The notes under the pieces: model-generated
What the model was told of the DNA's origin: nothing
Databases searched by the model: none
What the model saw: the letters and a program-made list of their open reading frames with translations, nothing else
Program-made: the position numbers and the translations under genes
DNA from: Ilumatobacteraceae bacterium
Lineage (GTDB): Bacteria > Actinomycetota > Acidimicrobiia > Acidimicrobiales > Ilumatobacteraceae
NCBI GenBank assembly: GCA_025358075.1
Contig: JANYKU010000021.1
Location: 1-53,722 of the forward strand
Direction: 5' to 3'
Length of the DNA stretch: 53,722 nucleotides
In this document: positions 41,902 through 51,066 of the stretch, in pieces
Numbering within the stretch: position 1 is the first letter of the stretch
Layout: each line of letters starts with the position of its first letter

Positions 41902-43140
41902 TCACACCGGCAAGTCACCGGTGGCAGTGCGCGTCGAACCGTGATCTCGATACGCGGCGATGGTCCGCTGGGCGATTCGCATCTGGTGCACTTCGTCGGC
42001 ACCATCAGCAAACCGGGCCCACCGGGCATGCTGATACATGTGCGCCAGCGGCGTGTCGGTCGAGTAGCCCAGCGCACCGTGCACCTGGATCGAGCGGTCG
42101 ATCACCCGGCCGAGCATGTTGGCAACGAAGTGCTTGGCCATCGAGACCTCCGACTTGAAATCCAGACCCTGATCGATGCGATAGGCGGCGTGCAGCACCA
42201 TCAACTTCGACTGGTACAACTCCATCGTCGAGTCGGCGATCATCCATTGGATCCCCTGCTTCTCGGCCAGCACCGAGCCGTGCGAGTACCGGTTCAACGA
42301 GCGGTCGACCATCATGTCGAGGGCCATCTCGGCCTGAGCGATCCAGCGCATGCAATGGGCCAGCCGGGCCGGGCCGAGGCGGTACTGACCGAGGAGGTGG
42401 CCCTGGCCACGCCCACCGAGCATGTTGGCGTTCGGCACCCGCAGGTCCTCGATGACGATCTCGGAATGCCCCGTGCCGCCATGCATGGTCTCGACCTCAC
42501 GGACCCGGTTCCAGCCCGATGAGGGGATGTCGACGATGAACGCCGTGTTCGCCGCCTGCGGGAGATCCGGGTTGTCCTCGGTGCGGGCCAGCAGGATCGC
42601 GAACGCTGCTCGACGGGCGTTGGAGATGAACCACTTGTGTCCGTTGATGACCCACTCGTCGCCATCCGGCACCGCGGTCGTGCGAATCAAGGTCGGGTCG
42701 CTTCCGGCGACCTCCGGCTCGGTCATCGCGAAGCAGCTCATCTTGCGGCCGTCGCACAGTGGCCGGAGGTACTTCTCTTTCTGCTCGGCCGTGGCCCAAT
42801 GCAACAGGGTGTGCATGTTCCCCTCGTCGGGCGCCTGGCAATTGAGGACGAAGGGGCCGTACGACGTCTTCGCCGCCTCCGCTTGCACCATCGCCAGTTC
42901 GACGTGGCCCAGCCCCATCCCGCCCCATTCCTTCGGCATCTGTGGCAGCCACAACCCAGCGTCCTTGGCGGCTTGGCGCATGCCCAGCAGCAACGACAGG
43001 TACTCCTTGCGGTCCATCCGCTCGGGATCACCGATCTTTGCCTCGCCGGGTCGCACGACCTCGTCTACGAAGGTCCTGACCCGAAGTCGGATGTGTTCGA
43101 GCTCGGGAGAGAGTGTGAAGTCGATCGCCATTGGGATCAT
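41902..43140 (-). CDS. Acyl-CoA dehydrogenase
   Basis: 412 aa. IDFTLSPELEHIRLRVRTFVDEVVRP is the N-terminal helical domain, and FAMTEPEVAGSDPTLIRTTAVPDGDEWVINGHKWFISNARRA is the FAD/substrate segment (ACAD signature 1). RLAHCMRWIAQAEMALDMMVDRSLNRYSHGSVLAEKQ is the middle helix, and VHGALGYSTDTPLAHMYQHARWARFADGADEVHQMRIAQ ends the C-terminal domain. It belongs to the ACAD10/11-like branch. It introduces a double bond into an acyl-CoA, passing electrons to ETF. Two in-frame ATGs (43140, 43131) are possible. It is convergent with the deacetylase-like gene. Confidence 0.93.
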   Translation of the reverse strand: MIPMAIDFTLSPELEHIRLRVRTFVDEVVRPGEAKIGDPERMDRKEYLSLLLGMRQAAKDAGLWLPQMPKEWGGMGLGHVELAMVQAEAAKTSYGPFVLNCQAPDEGNMHTLLHWATAEQKEKYLRPLCDGRKMSCFAMTEPEVAGSDPTLIRTTAVPDGDEWVINGHKWFISNARRAAFAILLARTEDNPDLPQAANTAFIVDIPSSGWNRVREVETMHGGTGHSEIVIEDLRVPNANMLGGRGQGHLLGQYRLGPARLAHCMRWIAQAEMALDMMVDRSLNRYSHGSVLAEKQGIQWMIADSTMELYQSKLMVLHAAYRIDQGLDFKSEVSMAKHFVANMLGRVIDRSIQVHGALGYSTDTPLAHMYQHARWARFADGADEVHQMRIAQRTIAAYRDHGSTRTATGDLPV

Positions 43141-43194
43141 CGTCGCAGCCGCGCTCGACGTGGCACGAACCGGTCGCTGGTGACCTGTGCGAAC

Positions 43195-45486
43195 CTATTG
43201 GCGAACGACGTCGCGTGATTGGAGCCAGGCGTCGAGCGCATCAACGGCCAGCGGCCTGCTCCACAGGTAGCCCTGCGCAATCAGACAGCCGGCTTCGTAC
43301 AGTTGCTCACGTGTGTCGTGGTCTTCGACACCCTCGGCGACGACACGCAGACCGAGGTTGTGACCAAGGTCGATGACCGAGCGCACGATCACGGCGTCGT
43401 CGGCACGCGAACGCATGTGCGTCACGAACGACCGGTCGATCTTCAGCTCGTGGATCGGAAGCGTCGTCAGGTAGGCGAGCGAGGACTGGCCGGTGCCGAA
43501 ATCATCGATCGACACCTCGACACCCATCTCGTCGAGGGCGACGAGCACCTCGCGGGCCTTGGCCGGCTCGGTCATGATCGCCGTCTCGGTGATCTCGACG
43601 ATCAGCAACCGACTCGGCACGTTGTGCCGCTGCAACTGTTCGGCGATGCTGTCGCACAACCGATGATCGTGCAACGAACGAGTCGAGACGTTGATCGACA
43701 CGGCGATCTCTCGACCAGCGTCGAGCCAGCCCTTGATGTCGGTGACAGCGCGCTCGATCACCCAGTCGGTCAGCGGCTGGATGAGGGCGGTGTGCTCTGC
43801 GTAGGGGATGAAGTCGTCGGGCAGCATCAGGCCACGCAGCGGATGGTTCCAACGCAGCAGCGCCTCCACACCGCGCAACTCGTCGGTGGAGAGGAACGTC
43901 TTCGGCTGGTAGTGCATCACCAGTTCGCCGTTGTCCAAAGCGCGGCGCAGTTCGCCGAGCAGCAACAGCCGCCGCGGGTCGTGCGAATCCAAAGCCGTGT
44001 CGTAGAGCGAGGCACCGAGGCCCGACTGCTTGGCGACGTACATGGCCGTGTCTGCGTGCTGCAGCAACTCGGTGTAGTCGTTGCCGTGCTGTGGGGAGAT
44101 GGCGATGCCGATGCTCGCCTCTACCTGCAGCGCCAGATCGCCGACCTGGAACGGATCGCTGAGCCGGGCCAGGATGCGATTGGCAACGTCGACTGCCTCG
44201 GCCGGGCCATGAACGGAACGCAGCAGCAGGCCGAACTCGTCGCCTCCCAGGCGGGCGATGGTGTCGCCATCGCGCAGTACCGACCGGATCCGCGGGCCGA
44301 TCGCGGTGAGCAACTGATCGCCGTAGTGATGGCCCAAGGTGTCGTTGACCTCCTTGAACCGATCGAGATCGACCACCAGGACGGCGACCGCTCCGCCGTT
44401 ACGCCGTTTGGCTGTCAACGCTTGCTCGACCTCGTCGCACAACATGTTGCGGTTGGGCAGACTGGTCAACGCGTCGGTCACCGCCGCATGCTCGAGCCGG
44501 CGCTGATACCCGCGGAAGCTTGCCAACGCGAAGATGAACAGGGCGAGCGCCGCGCCCACCAGAATCAACGTGCGGGCTCCGAAGTAGCCGCCGAAGCCTG
44601 CATTCAGCGCCGGCGCGGCAGCGATGATGTACCAGTCGTTGGCGTTCGTCTTCGTGCTCTTCAGATGGTCGAACGCAACCCGTACGTCGCCGATGGTGGT
44701 GACACCGTTGTCCCGACCGGACTTTGCCAGGGCGGCGAAGGCGTGGCCGTCGTCCACGCTTCCGGCGGAGGCCCCCGCCAACATGCGGCTGTCGGCGATG
44801 GTCGTTCCCGTCGGTGCATCGACGATCATGAACCTGATGCCGGGATCGGCGGTGATGTCAGCGAAGCTGGCCATCGATACCTCGAAGTGGATCACCGCCT
44901 GCTGTCCGCTGGGCAGACCAGGCACCAGCGTCGAGTTGGAGATCACCAGGTCGTGCGTGTCGGGCGAGATGTAGGCCGCGGCCTGATACACCTGGCCGAC
45001 ACCGACGGCGAACGTCGGCCAGAAGAAGGGGTTGGCGGACTCGTTGAGCGAGAGGCTGCTGAACGTGGCGCGCTTGCCTCGAACGAGGCGGGCGTTCTCG
45101 GCGCCGCTGTGATCGATGAAGCAGATCTCACCGATCCGACCACCGTAGAGATCCTCGAGGTAGGCCAGGGAATGCACCGCCTGATCCAGGTGGGCGTTGC
45201 CGGCAGCGACCTTGTCGATGCGCGTGCCCGCCGACGCGTAGAAGTCGGCGAACGAAGGGTTCTGCGCCTGGAGCAGCATCAGGTCACGGGCGCGGCCGAA
45301 GTACTCGTTGATCGCCTCGGTGTGCTTGCGATCCTCGCGCATCAACCCGCTGTCCAGCGTTGCTCTGTCGTCGCGGGCTCCGAGGATGCTCAATCCGACA
45401 CTCGCACCAACCAGGACCACTCCGGCCACTAGCGCGCCAAGTCGCAGCCACGCCAAAGACTTGCTCCGCCTCCGCAACATGCGCAT
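43195..45486 (-). CDS. GGDEF-EAL cyclic-di-GMP protein with extracytoplasmic sensor
   Basis: 763 aa. TM1 at about residues 14-35, an extracytoplasmic Cache-like region to about 300 (HTEAINEYFGRARDLMLLQAQNPSFADFY, ICFIDHSGAENARLV), then TM2 (TLILVGAALALFIFALASF). The GGDEF domain has DALTSLPNRNML and an intact RLGGDEFGLLL active site. The EAL domain has GVEALLRWNHP (intact EAL), VSINVSTRSL, EITETAI and DDFGTGQSSLAYL. Both halves keep key residues, so it may make and degrade cyclic-di-GMP depending on the signal. It stands alone between an acyl-CoA dehydrogenase and an SDR gene. Confidence 0.95.
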   Translation of the reverse strand: MRMLRRRSKSLAWLRLGALVAGVVLVGASVGLSILGARDDRATLDSGLMREDRKHTEAINEYFGRARDLMLLQAQNPSFADFYASAGTRIDKVAAGNAHLDQAVHSLAYLEDLYGGRIGEICFIDHSGAENARLVRGKRATFSSLSLNESANPFFWPTFAVGVGQVYQAAAYISPDTHDLVISNSTLVPGLPSGQQAVIHFEVSMASFADITADPGIRFMIVDAPTGTTIADSRMLAGASAGSVDDGHAFAALAKSGRDNGVTTIGDVRVAFDHLKSTKTNANDWYIIAAAPALNAGFGGYFGARTLILVGAALALFIFALASFRGYQRRLEHAAVTDALTSLPNRNMLCDEVEQALTAKRRNGGAVAVLVVDLDRFKEVNDTLGHHYGDQLLTAIGPRIRSVLRDGDTIARLGGDEFGLLLRSVHGPAEAVDVANRILARLSDPFQVGDLALQVEASIGIAISPQHGNDYTELLQHADTAMYVAKQSGLGASLYDTALDSHDPRRLLLLGELRRALDNGELVMHYQPKTFLSTDELRGVEALLRWNHPLRGLMLPDDFIPYAEHTALIQPLTDWVIERAVTDIKGWLDAGREIAVSINVSTRSLHDHRLCDSIAEQLQRHNVPSRLLIVEITETAIMTEPAKAREVLVALDEMGVEVSIDDFGTGQSSLAYLTTLPIHELKIDRSFVTHMRSRADDAVIVRSVIDLGHNLGLRVVAEGVEDHDTREQLYEAGCLIAQGYLWSRPLAVDALDAWLQSRDVVRQ

Positions 45487-45544
45487 TGACTTGGTATCGG
45501 CTCGCCGCAGCAGAACCTGAGCATCTCCGCCCGACGGCGTCAGT

Positions 45545-46375
45545 TCAACGCCAACGAACCAGGGAACCCGCGTCGACCGGCAGGCTCACCCCGGAGATGT
45601 AACGCGAGGCGTCGGACGCGAGGAAGAGCACGGCGTCGCTGATGGCGCCGGGTTCGACCGTCACGTAGGCCTGCTGGACCGCCGCCGAGAGCTCGGGGTT
45701 GCGGGCAAAGTACTCGTCGACGACGGCGTTGACCGTGAGCGGAGTGTCCACCCCCGTTGGGTGGACTGCATTGACACGAATCGAATGCGGCGCGAGATCA
45801 GACGCGCTCATCTTCATCAGCCCGACCAGGGCGACCTTGGAGACGCCGTACGACGTGAACGCCAGATCGTTGTTGGAGACGGTCTGCAATGCAGCGGTCG
45901 ACGAGATGACGATGATCGATTCACCATGCCCGGCGTCGATCATGAACGGCGCGCAGATCTCGATCGTGTTCCACACCCCGGTGACGTTGACACCGAGCGT
46001 GTCCTGCCACATCTCCGTGCGGCCCGCGTCGTCAGTGGGTTGATCCACGCGCACGGCCCAGATGCCGGCGTTGGCCACAACCGTGTCGAGGCGACCGAAC
46101 GCGCTGACACCCTCGGCGACGACGGCCCGCAGGCCGGGACGATCGCGAACATCGGCGACGCCGCAGACGATCTTCCTTCCCGCCTGCCGAACGAGTGCCG
46201 CGGTCTCTTCGAGATCTTCGCGACTCGACATCTTGACCGTGACCGACTCGATCTGCCGGCAGATGTCGACGGCGATGATGTCGGCACCCGCGTCGGCGAG
46301 GCGCACGGCATGAGACCTGCCCATGCCCCGTGCCGCCCCCGTGATCAACGCAACTCGGCCATCCATGCTCCCCAT
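45545..46375 (-). CDS. Mycofactocin-coupled-type SDR oxidoreductase
   Basis: A 276-aa Rossmann-fold SDR. VALITGAARGMGRSHAVRLADAGADIIAVDIC is the cofactor loop (GxxxGxG) with the insert IESVTVKMSSREDLEETAALVRQAGRK that marks the mycofactocin-coupled SDR family. VANAGIWAV, IVISSTAALQTV with SYGVSKVAL (catalytic Ser, Tyr, Lys) and NAVHPTGVDTPLT follow. Such enzymes hold a non-exchangeable NAD that mycofactocin re-oxidises. No mft genes are present in the window. The ATG at 46375 has AAGGGGG about 6 nt upstream. It lies downstream of the tRNA-Ala and its hairpin. Confidence 0.9.
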   Translation of the reverse strand: MGSMDGRVALITGAARGMGRSHAVRLADAGADIIAVDICRQIESVTVKMSSREDLEETAALVRQAGRKIVCGVADVRDRPGLRAVVAEGVSAFGRLDTVVANAGIWAVRVDQPTDDAGRTEMWQDTLGVNVTGVWNTIEICAPFMIDAGHGESIIVISSTAALQTVSNNDLAFTSYGVSKVALVGLMKMSASDLAPHSIRVNAVHPTGVDTPLTVNAVVDEYFARNPELSAAVQQAYVTVEPGAISDAVLFLASDASRYISGVSLPVDAGSLVRWR

Positions 46376-46397
46376 CCGGGACCCCCTTCGGCACACA

Positions 46398-46425
46398 GAG
46401 GCCCCACCCTGATGGATGGGGCCTC
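46398..46425 (-). terminator. Hairpin downstream of tRNA-Ala
   Basis: A 9-bp stem GAGGCCCCA with TGGGGCCTC around a 10-nt loop, 20 nt after the tRNA end on the minus strand and before the SDR gene. No U-run. It probably ends or shapes the tRNA precursor. Confidence 0.65.
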
Positions 46426-46445
46426 GACGGTTCTCTACCAACCAG

Positions 46446-46518
46446 TGGAGGTGAGGGGAATTGAACCCCTGGCCTCAACAGTGCGATTGTTGCGCTCTGC
46501 CAACTGAGCTACACCCCC
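46446..46518 (-). tRNA. tRNA-Ala(CGC)
   Basis: 73 nt folding as a full cloverleaf: acceptor GGGGGTG with CACCTCC including the G3:U70 pair that marks alanine tRNAs, D stem GCTC/GAGC, anticodon stem CAACA/TGTTG with loop ATCGCAC (anticodon CGC, codon GCG), and T stem AGGGG/CCCCT. The discriminator is A. The CCA end is not encoded. Confidence 0.97.
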
Positions 46519-46581
46519 GTTGGAAACCACGAGTCTAGCGGTGCGTGTGCTGACGTCGACGAGCGATTCGGCGACGAGCGA

Positions 46582-47145
46582 TCAGGCGGCGTTGAACCAC
46601 TTGGTGTCGGCGGTGCGATCCATCTCGAGCGAGCGGATCTGCACGAGCTTGTAGCAGTAGCCACACAGCGACATGAACGCGAAGGCAAACGCATAGACCA
46701 TCGAGTTGGCCTTGGTGGTGGCCGCCAAGAAGGCGGTGACGCCGGTGGCCAACACGAGCATGAAGAAGACATTGGCACGACGCCGACGAACGAGCTCGCG
46801 CTGGCTGACCTTGTGCAGGTGTGACTGGCGATGCTGGCCGCTGCTGCGATCGAGCGTGGCGGTGTGCATGCGCTGGCCGACGACCCCGTTGGCCGCTGAG
46901 CGGTGCATCTGACCGGGACGACCCTGCGCAGTCGGGCGCGACAGCGGCGACGGAGCGAGCGGGCGGCCCATCGAACGCATCGGCACCATCGTGCGAGTGG
47001 GCACGACGCGTTGCAATGTCGAGAGTTGGCGGCGGAAGTCGGTGACCGAGGAATTTGGCCGGTTTTCGACTCTCGATCTCAAGAGCGGTGGGATCAGTAC
47101 TGCGGCCCAAGCTGCGAGTACTGCTAGGAGCACGATCTTGCTCAT
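46582..47145 (-). CDS. SepX/GlpR-like membrane protein
   Basis: 187 aa. One helix lies at the very N-terminus (SKIVLLAVLAAWAAVLIPPLLR, residues 2-23) and a helical pair near the C-terminus (NVFFMLVLATGVTAFLAATT, and MVYAFAFAFMSLCGYCYKLVQI). A basic Ser/Pro/Arg-rich segment lies between them. This layout, with the IPPLLR start and the RRRRxNVFFxLVL turn, matches the SepX/GlpR family, a divisome-linked membrane protein of actinobacteria. Its position near galU and moeA is the conserved neighbourhood for that family. I infer a role in septum or envelope stability. Confidence 0.75.
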   Translation of the reverse strand: MSKIVLLAVLAAWAAVLIPPLLRSRVENRPNSSVTDFRRQLSTLQRVVPTRTMVPMRSMGRPLAPSPLSRPTAQGRPGQMHRSAANGVVGQRMHTATLDRSSGQHRQSHLHKVSQRELVRRRRANVFFMLVLATGVTAFLAATTKANSMVYAFAFAFMSLCGYCYKLVQIRSLEMDRTADTKWFNAA

Positions 47146-47236
47146 CGTCTACGCGGTTCCCTTGTCAGACATCTGTTCACGGATCTTTCTGAGTGCCACG
47201 CCGGCAAACCGGAGATTAACCGAAGGGGTCATTTCA

Positions 47237-47752
47237 TTACGAATCGACGACATTCGTGACACTGGGTGACACGTTATCAGATCTCCGGAAAGTTCCGGAC
47301 CGTCCGCCCGTCTTCTCCCAAAGGGCCAGCTCACCGATCACCATTCCCCGATCGGCTGACTTGCACATGTCGTAGATCGTCAACGCGGCGATTGCACAGG
47401 CGTGCAACGCCTCCATTTCTACGCCGGTGCGATCGACCGTGTCGACCTGCACCTCGATCGCCACGTGGTCGTCGCCGATCTCGAAGTTGATGTGCACCGA
47501 ACCGACCAGCAGTGGATGACACAACGGGATCATGTCGCTGGTTCGCTTGGCTGCCTGGATGCCGGCAACTCGGGCGACAGCGAGCACATCGCCCTTGTTG
47601 ACCTCTCGGTTGGCGATCGCCGCGGTGGTCGCCGGCTGCATGAACACCTTGCAACCAGCAACGGCTCGACGATGGGTCGGATCTTTCGGGGTGACGTCGA
47701 CCATGCGCGCCCGTCCCATGGGATCGAGGTGGGTGAAGGCGAGGTCGCTCAT
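47237..47752 (-). CDS. moaC: Cyclic pyranopterin monophosphate synthase
   Basis: 171 aa. FTHLDPMGRARMVDVTPKDPTHRRAVAGCKVFM opens the protein. KGDVLAVARVAGIQAAKRTSDMIPLCHPLLVGSVHINFEI is the active-site stretch with the conserved IPLCHP His, and DRTGVEMEALHACAIAALTIYDMCKSADRGMVIGELALWEKTGGRSG carries the catalytic Asp/Lys block. It makes cPMP from the 3',8-cyclo-GTP product of MoaA in molybdenum cofactor synthesis. A GTG at 47764 would extend it by 4 residues, but that codon lies inside TAGTGT, a likely -10 box, so the ATG at 47752 is preferred. Confidence 0.95.
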   Translation of the reverse strand: MSDLAFTHLDPMGRARMVDVTPKDPTHRRAVAGCKVFMQPATTAAIANREVNKGDVLAVARVAGIQAAKRTSDMIPLCHPLLVGSVHINFEIGDDHVAIEVQVDTVDRTGVEMEALHACAIAALTIYDMCKSADRGMVIGELALWEKTGGRSGTFRRSDNVSPSVTNVVDS

Positions 47753-47762
47753 CTGAATCGTC

Positions 47763-47768
47763 ACACTA
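47763..47768 (-). promoter_or_regulatory. -10 box, moaC
   Basis: TAGTGT on the minus strand, 10 nt before the ATG at 47752; a very short leader is implied. Confidence 0.4.
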
Positions 47769-47812
47769 CTGAATTGTGAGGGCCGCGGCCCTACACCAGC
47801 CGTCCGCCGTCG

Positions 47813-48796
47813 CTATCCGGTTTGCACGGGCCCGGTGTCGACGACCTCGAAGTCGGTACCAGGAATCAACTTCAACTGGTTGAGATCGTTGTCGTTCCAG
47901 CCGGGGTCGGGCGCGCCCTGGAAGTACCAGTTGCTGCCGTTGTCGGCGACGATCAAGCCATACCGCTGCATCGCGGTGGCGATGACCCGCGCCTGCCCGG
48001 TGAGGGCCGTGACATCGAAGTCGGCGCGCAATCGCAGCCGCATGCCCATCGCCGGCAGCGTGGGGTCTGTTCGGCTGGAGGCGAGGTGCGTAGCGGGCAG
48101 CACGAACCCGGCCCGCGTCTGCGAGAACGTGACGCGAATCGCGTGATTGATCGAACCAGCCGCGACCTCGTCATAGCGAACGAGACCGGGAAGGATCGGC
48201 AACCCTGCGGCGTCGGCGCTGGTCCAACCGATCGGCCGCAATGCGCCGGTCGTGAGATCCCAACGCGCACCAGAGTCGGCTGACCAACTTCCGTCGGTGT
48301 TGTGGCTGGCAGCGAACAGCTCGTACAGCTTGCACGTCTCTTCCTGTAGCACCAGCACATGACTGTCGCCGCCCCCACCACCACCCTCGATTGGTGCGTT
48401 GGGCGGGATCGGGAATGGACCCGGGTCACTCTCATTGCCGTACGCGGTGTAGATGATCGGGACCATGGGCTGGGTCGCCGGAACGACGACGAACGGGATG
48501 CCGTAGAGCGGGTTCTCGCCGAAATCGGGGTGCAGGGCCTTGCCACCGATCGATTGGATCTTGTTGATGATCTGCCGACTCAACGGATGCAGCGGAAGGG
48601 AGGCGATGTCCTGGTTCCACGCATTGTCAGCCGGGAACATCGGGCAGCCGCCGAGATGGGGGCCGGGTGGGTTGAGGCGTTTGGCGGGCTGGCTGGCAGT
48701 GGCGCCCGTGACGATCGATGTCGGCGCGGCGTAGGCGATGGCCGCCACACCGAGACCGGCCAGGCCGATGGCGGCGACCGGCCAGCGGCGTCGCAA
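47813..48796 (-). CDS. Secreted protein of unknown function within moco genes
   Basis: 327 aa with a signal peptide (RRRWPVAAIGLAGLGVAAIAYAAP). The mature part has CPMFPADNAWNQDIASLPLHPLSRQIINKIQSIGG, GIPFVVVPATQPMVPI, DPGPFPIPPNAPIEGGGGGGDSHVLVLQEETCKLYELF (poly-Gly loop), WDLTTGALRPIGWTSADAAGLPILPGLVRYDEVAAG and NDNDLNQLKLIPGTDFEVV. I know this pattern only as uncharacterised secreted bacterial proteins. Two Cys may form a disulfide. It starts at TTG, 3 nt after the moaA stop, so it is likely co-transcribed with moeA-moaA although it looks unrelated to cofactor synthesis. Confidence 0.75.
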   Translation of the reverse strand: MRRRWPVAAIGLAGLGVAAIAYAAPTSIVTGATASQPAKRLNPPGPHLGGCPMFPADNAWNQDIASLPLHPLSRQIINKIQSIGGKALHPDFGENPLYGIPFVVVPATQPMVPIIYTAYGNESDPGPFPIPPNAPIEGGGGGGDSHVLVLQEETCKLYELFAASHNTDGSWSADSGARWDLTTGALRPIGWTSADAAGLPILPGLVRYDEVAAGSINHAIRVTFSQTRAGFVLPATHLASSRTDPTLPAMGMRLRLRADFDVTALTGQARVIATAMQRYGLIVADNGSNWYFQGAPDPGWNDNDLNQLKLIPGTDFEVVDTGPVQTG

Positions 48797-48799
48797 CGA

Positions 48800-49819
<1,020 letters not shown>

Positions 49820-49824
49820 GCGGG

Positions 49825-51042
49825 TCAGGCTATCGACAACAGCATCGTGGCGACGGAGCCGCCGGGCTCGATGCCGTTGCCATCAGGAACGATGGCCAAC
49901 GCATTGGCCAACGAGGTGACCGCCAACTGGTGGCTTCCCTGGGCGCCGACCGAGGCGATGTGGTAGCGACCATCGGGGCCGAACGAACCGGCGACGCGCA
50001 TGTAGGCCGTGCGACCGTCGGGCTTCCGAGGTAAACCCTCGTCGGCCACGGCGAACAGCGTCGGCCGGTCGAGATCGGCGTGACCCATCATCTTGCGCAG
50101 GGCCGGCCGGGCGAAGAGCTCGAAGCTGACCATCGAGCTGACCGGGTTACCGGGTAGTCCGAACACGGGTACGCGGCGGTCGCCGGAAGCGAGCAGACCG
50201 AAGGCGAGGGGCTTGGCCGGCTTGATCGAGATCTGCATCCAGCGCATGTCGGCGATCCTCGACAGCACCGCCTTGACGACGTCGTACTCCCCCATGCTCA
50301 CGCCACCACTGGTGATGATCGCGTCGAAGTTGATCGCAGCCAGGCGCAGCACTTCCTCGAGTGCCGCCTCGTCGTCACGTACCACCCCGAGATCGATCGG
50401 CCGGCAACCAGCGTCGGCGATCAGCGGCAGCAACATCGTCTTGTTGCTCTCGCGGATCTGACCGGGGCGCAGCACTGAGCCATCGCTGACCAGTTCGTCC
50501 CCCGTCGAGACCACGGCAACGTTGAGCTTGCGGTACACGCGAACGCGTCGAGCGTTGACGCTGGCGAGCACCCCGGCGACGGCCGGGCGCACGACGGTGC
50601 CGGCGGCGAACAGTTCGGTACCGACATGCACGTCTTCGCCCACGCCGCGAACCGACGCGCCGCGCGGCACGGTCTTGTTGATCAGCACCTCGCCGCCGTC
50701 GAGCCGCTCAGTGTCTTCGACCATCACCGCCGCGTCGGCGCCCGCCGGCATCGGAGCACCGGTCATGATGCGAATGGCTTCGCCGGTTCCCAACACCCGA
50801 TCGGTGAACCCTCCCGCTGCGACTTCGCCAACGACTCGGAGCCTCACTGGTACATCGCCCACGTCGCCCGCCAGGACGGCGTAGCCGTCGACTGCGGAGT
50901 TGACGAACGGTGGCACGTCTTCGGCGGCGACGACTGCCTCGGCCAGCACGCACCCGATTACCTCGTGAATGGGAAGCTCGACCACCTCGCCGACCGGACA
51001 ACGGTCGAGCACGTACTGCCGGGCTTCTTGTTCGCTGATCAC
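49825..51042 (-). CDS. moeA: Molybdopterin molybdenumtransferase
   Basis: 405 aa. VISEQEARQYVLDRC and LAEAVVAAEDVPPFVNSAVDGYAV form domain I, IMTGAPMPAGADAAVMVEDTE follows, and VAVVSTGDELVSDG with SGGVSMGEYDVVKAVL is the MoCF domain. VPVFGLPGNPVSSMVSFELFARPALRKM is the Mo-insertion loop, and the C-terminal domain IV is present. It inserts molybdate into adenylated molybdopterin. The GTG start at 51042 is chosen because TACCGT lies 7 nt upstream and no ribosome site is visible. It is divergent from a glycolipid-binding-type gene with a shared palindromic promoter. galU-moeA proximity is conserved in actinobacteria. Confidence 0.95.
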   Translation of the reverse strand: MISEQEARQYVLDRCPVGEVVELPIHEVIGCVLAEAVVAAEDVPPFVNSAVDGYAVLAGDVGDVPVRLRVVGEVAAGGFTDRVLGTGEAIRIMTGAPMPAGADAAVMVEDTERLDGGEVLINKTVPRGASVRGVGEDVHVGTELFAAGTVVRPAVAGVLASVNARRVRVYRKLNVAVVSTGDELVSDGSVLRPGQIRESNKTMLLPLIADAGCRPIDLGVVRDDEAALEEVLRLAAINFDAIITSGGVSMGEYDVVKAVLSRIADMRWMQISIKPAKPLAFGLLASGDRRVPVFGLPGNPVSSMVSFELFARPALRKMMGHADLDRPTLFAVADEGLPRKPDGRTAYMRVAGSFGPDGRYHIASVGAQGSHQLAVTSLANALAIVPDGNGIEPGGSVATMLLSIA

Positions 51043-51048
51043 TTGGGG

Positions 51049-51060
51049 AACGGTACCGTT
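51049..51060. promoter_or_regulatory. Palindromic bidirectional -10 (AACGGTACCGTT)
   Basis: A perfect 12-bp palindrome that contains TACCGT on each strand: minus 51050-51055, plus 51054-51059, sharing the TA. Each hexamer is exactly 7 nt from a GTG start (moeA at 51042, plus-strand gene at 51067). Both transcripts would be leaderless. Confidence 0.65.
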
Positions 51061-51066
51061 CCACCG

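Noticed and set aside
41910..41930. Third copy of the GCAAGTCACCG repeat
   Set aside because: Only 11 bases match, no inverted partner follows, and the bases encode the end of the acyl-CoA dehydrogenase.
51043..51066. Molybdenum cofactor riboswitch before moeA
   Set aside because: The start codon lies 7 nt behind a -10 box, leaving no room for a leader.
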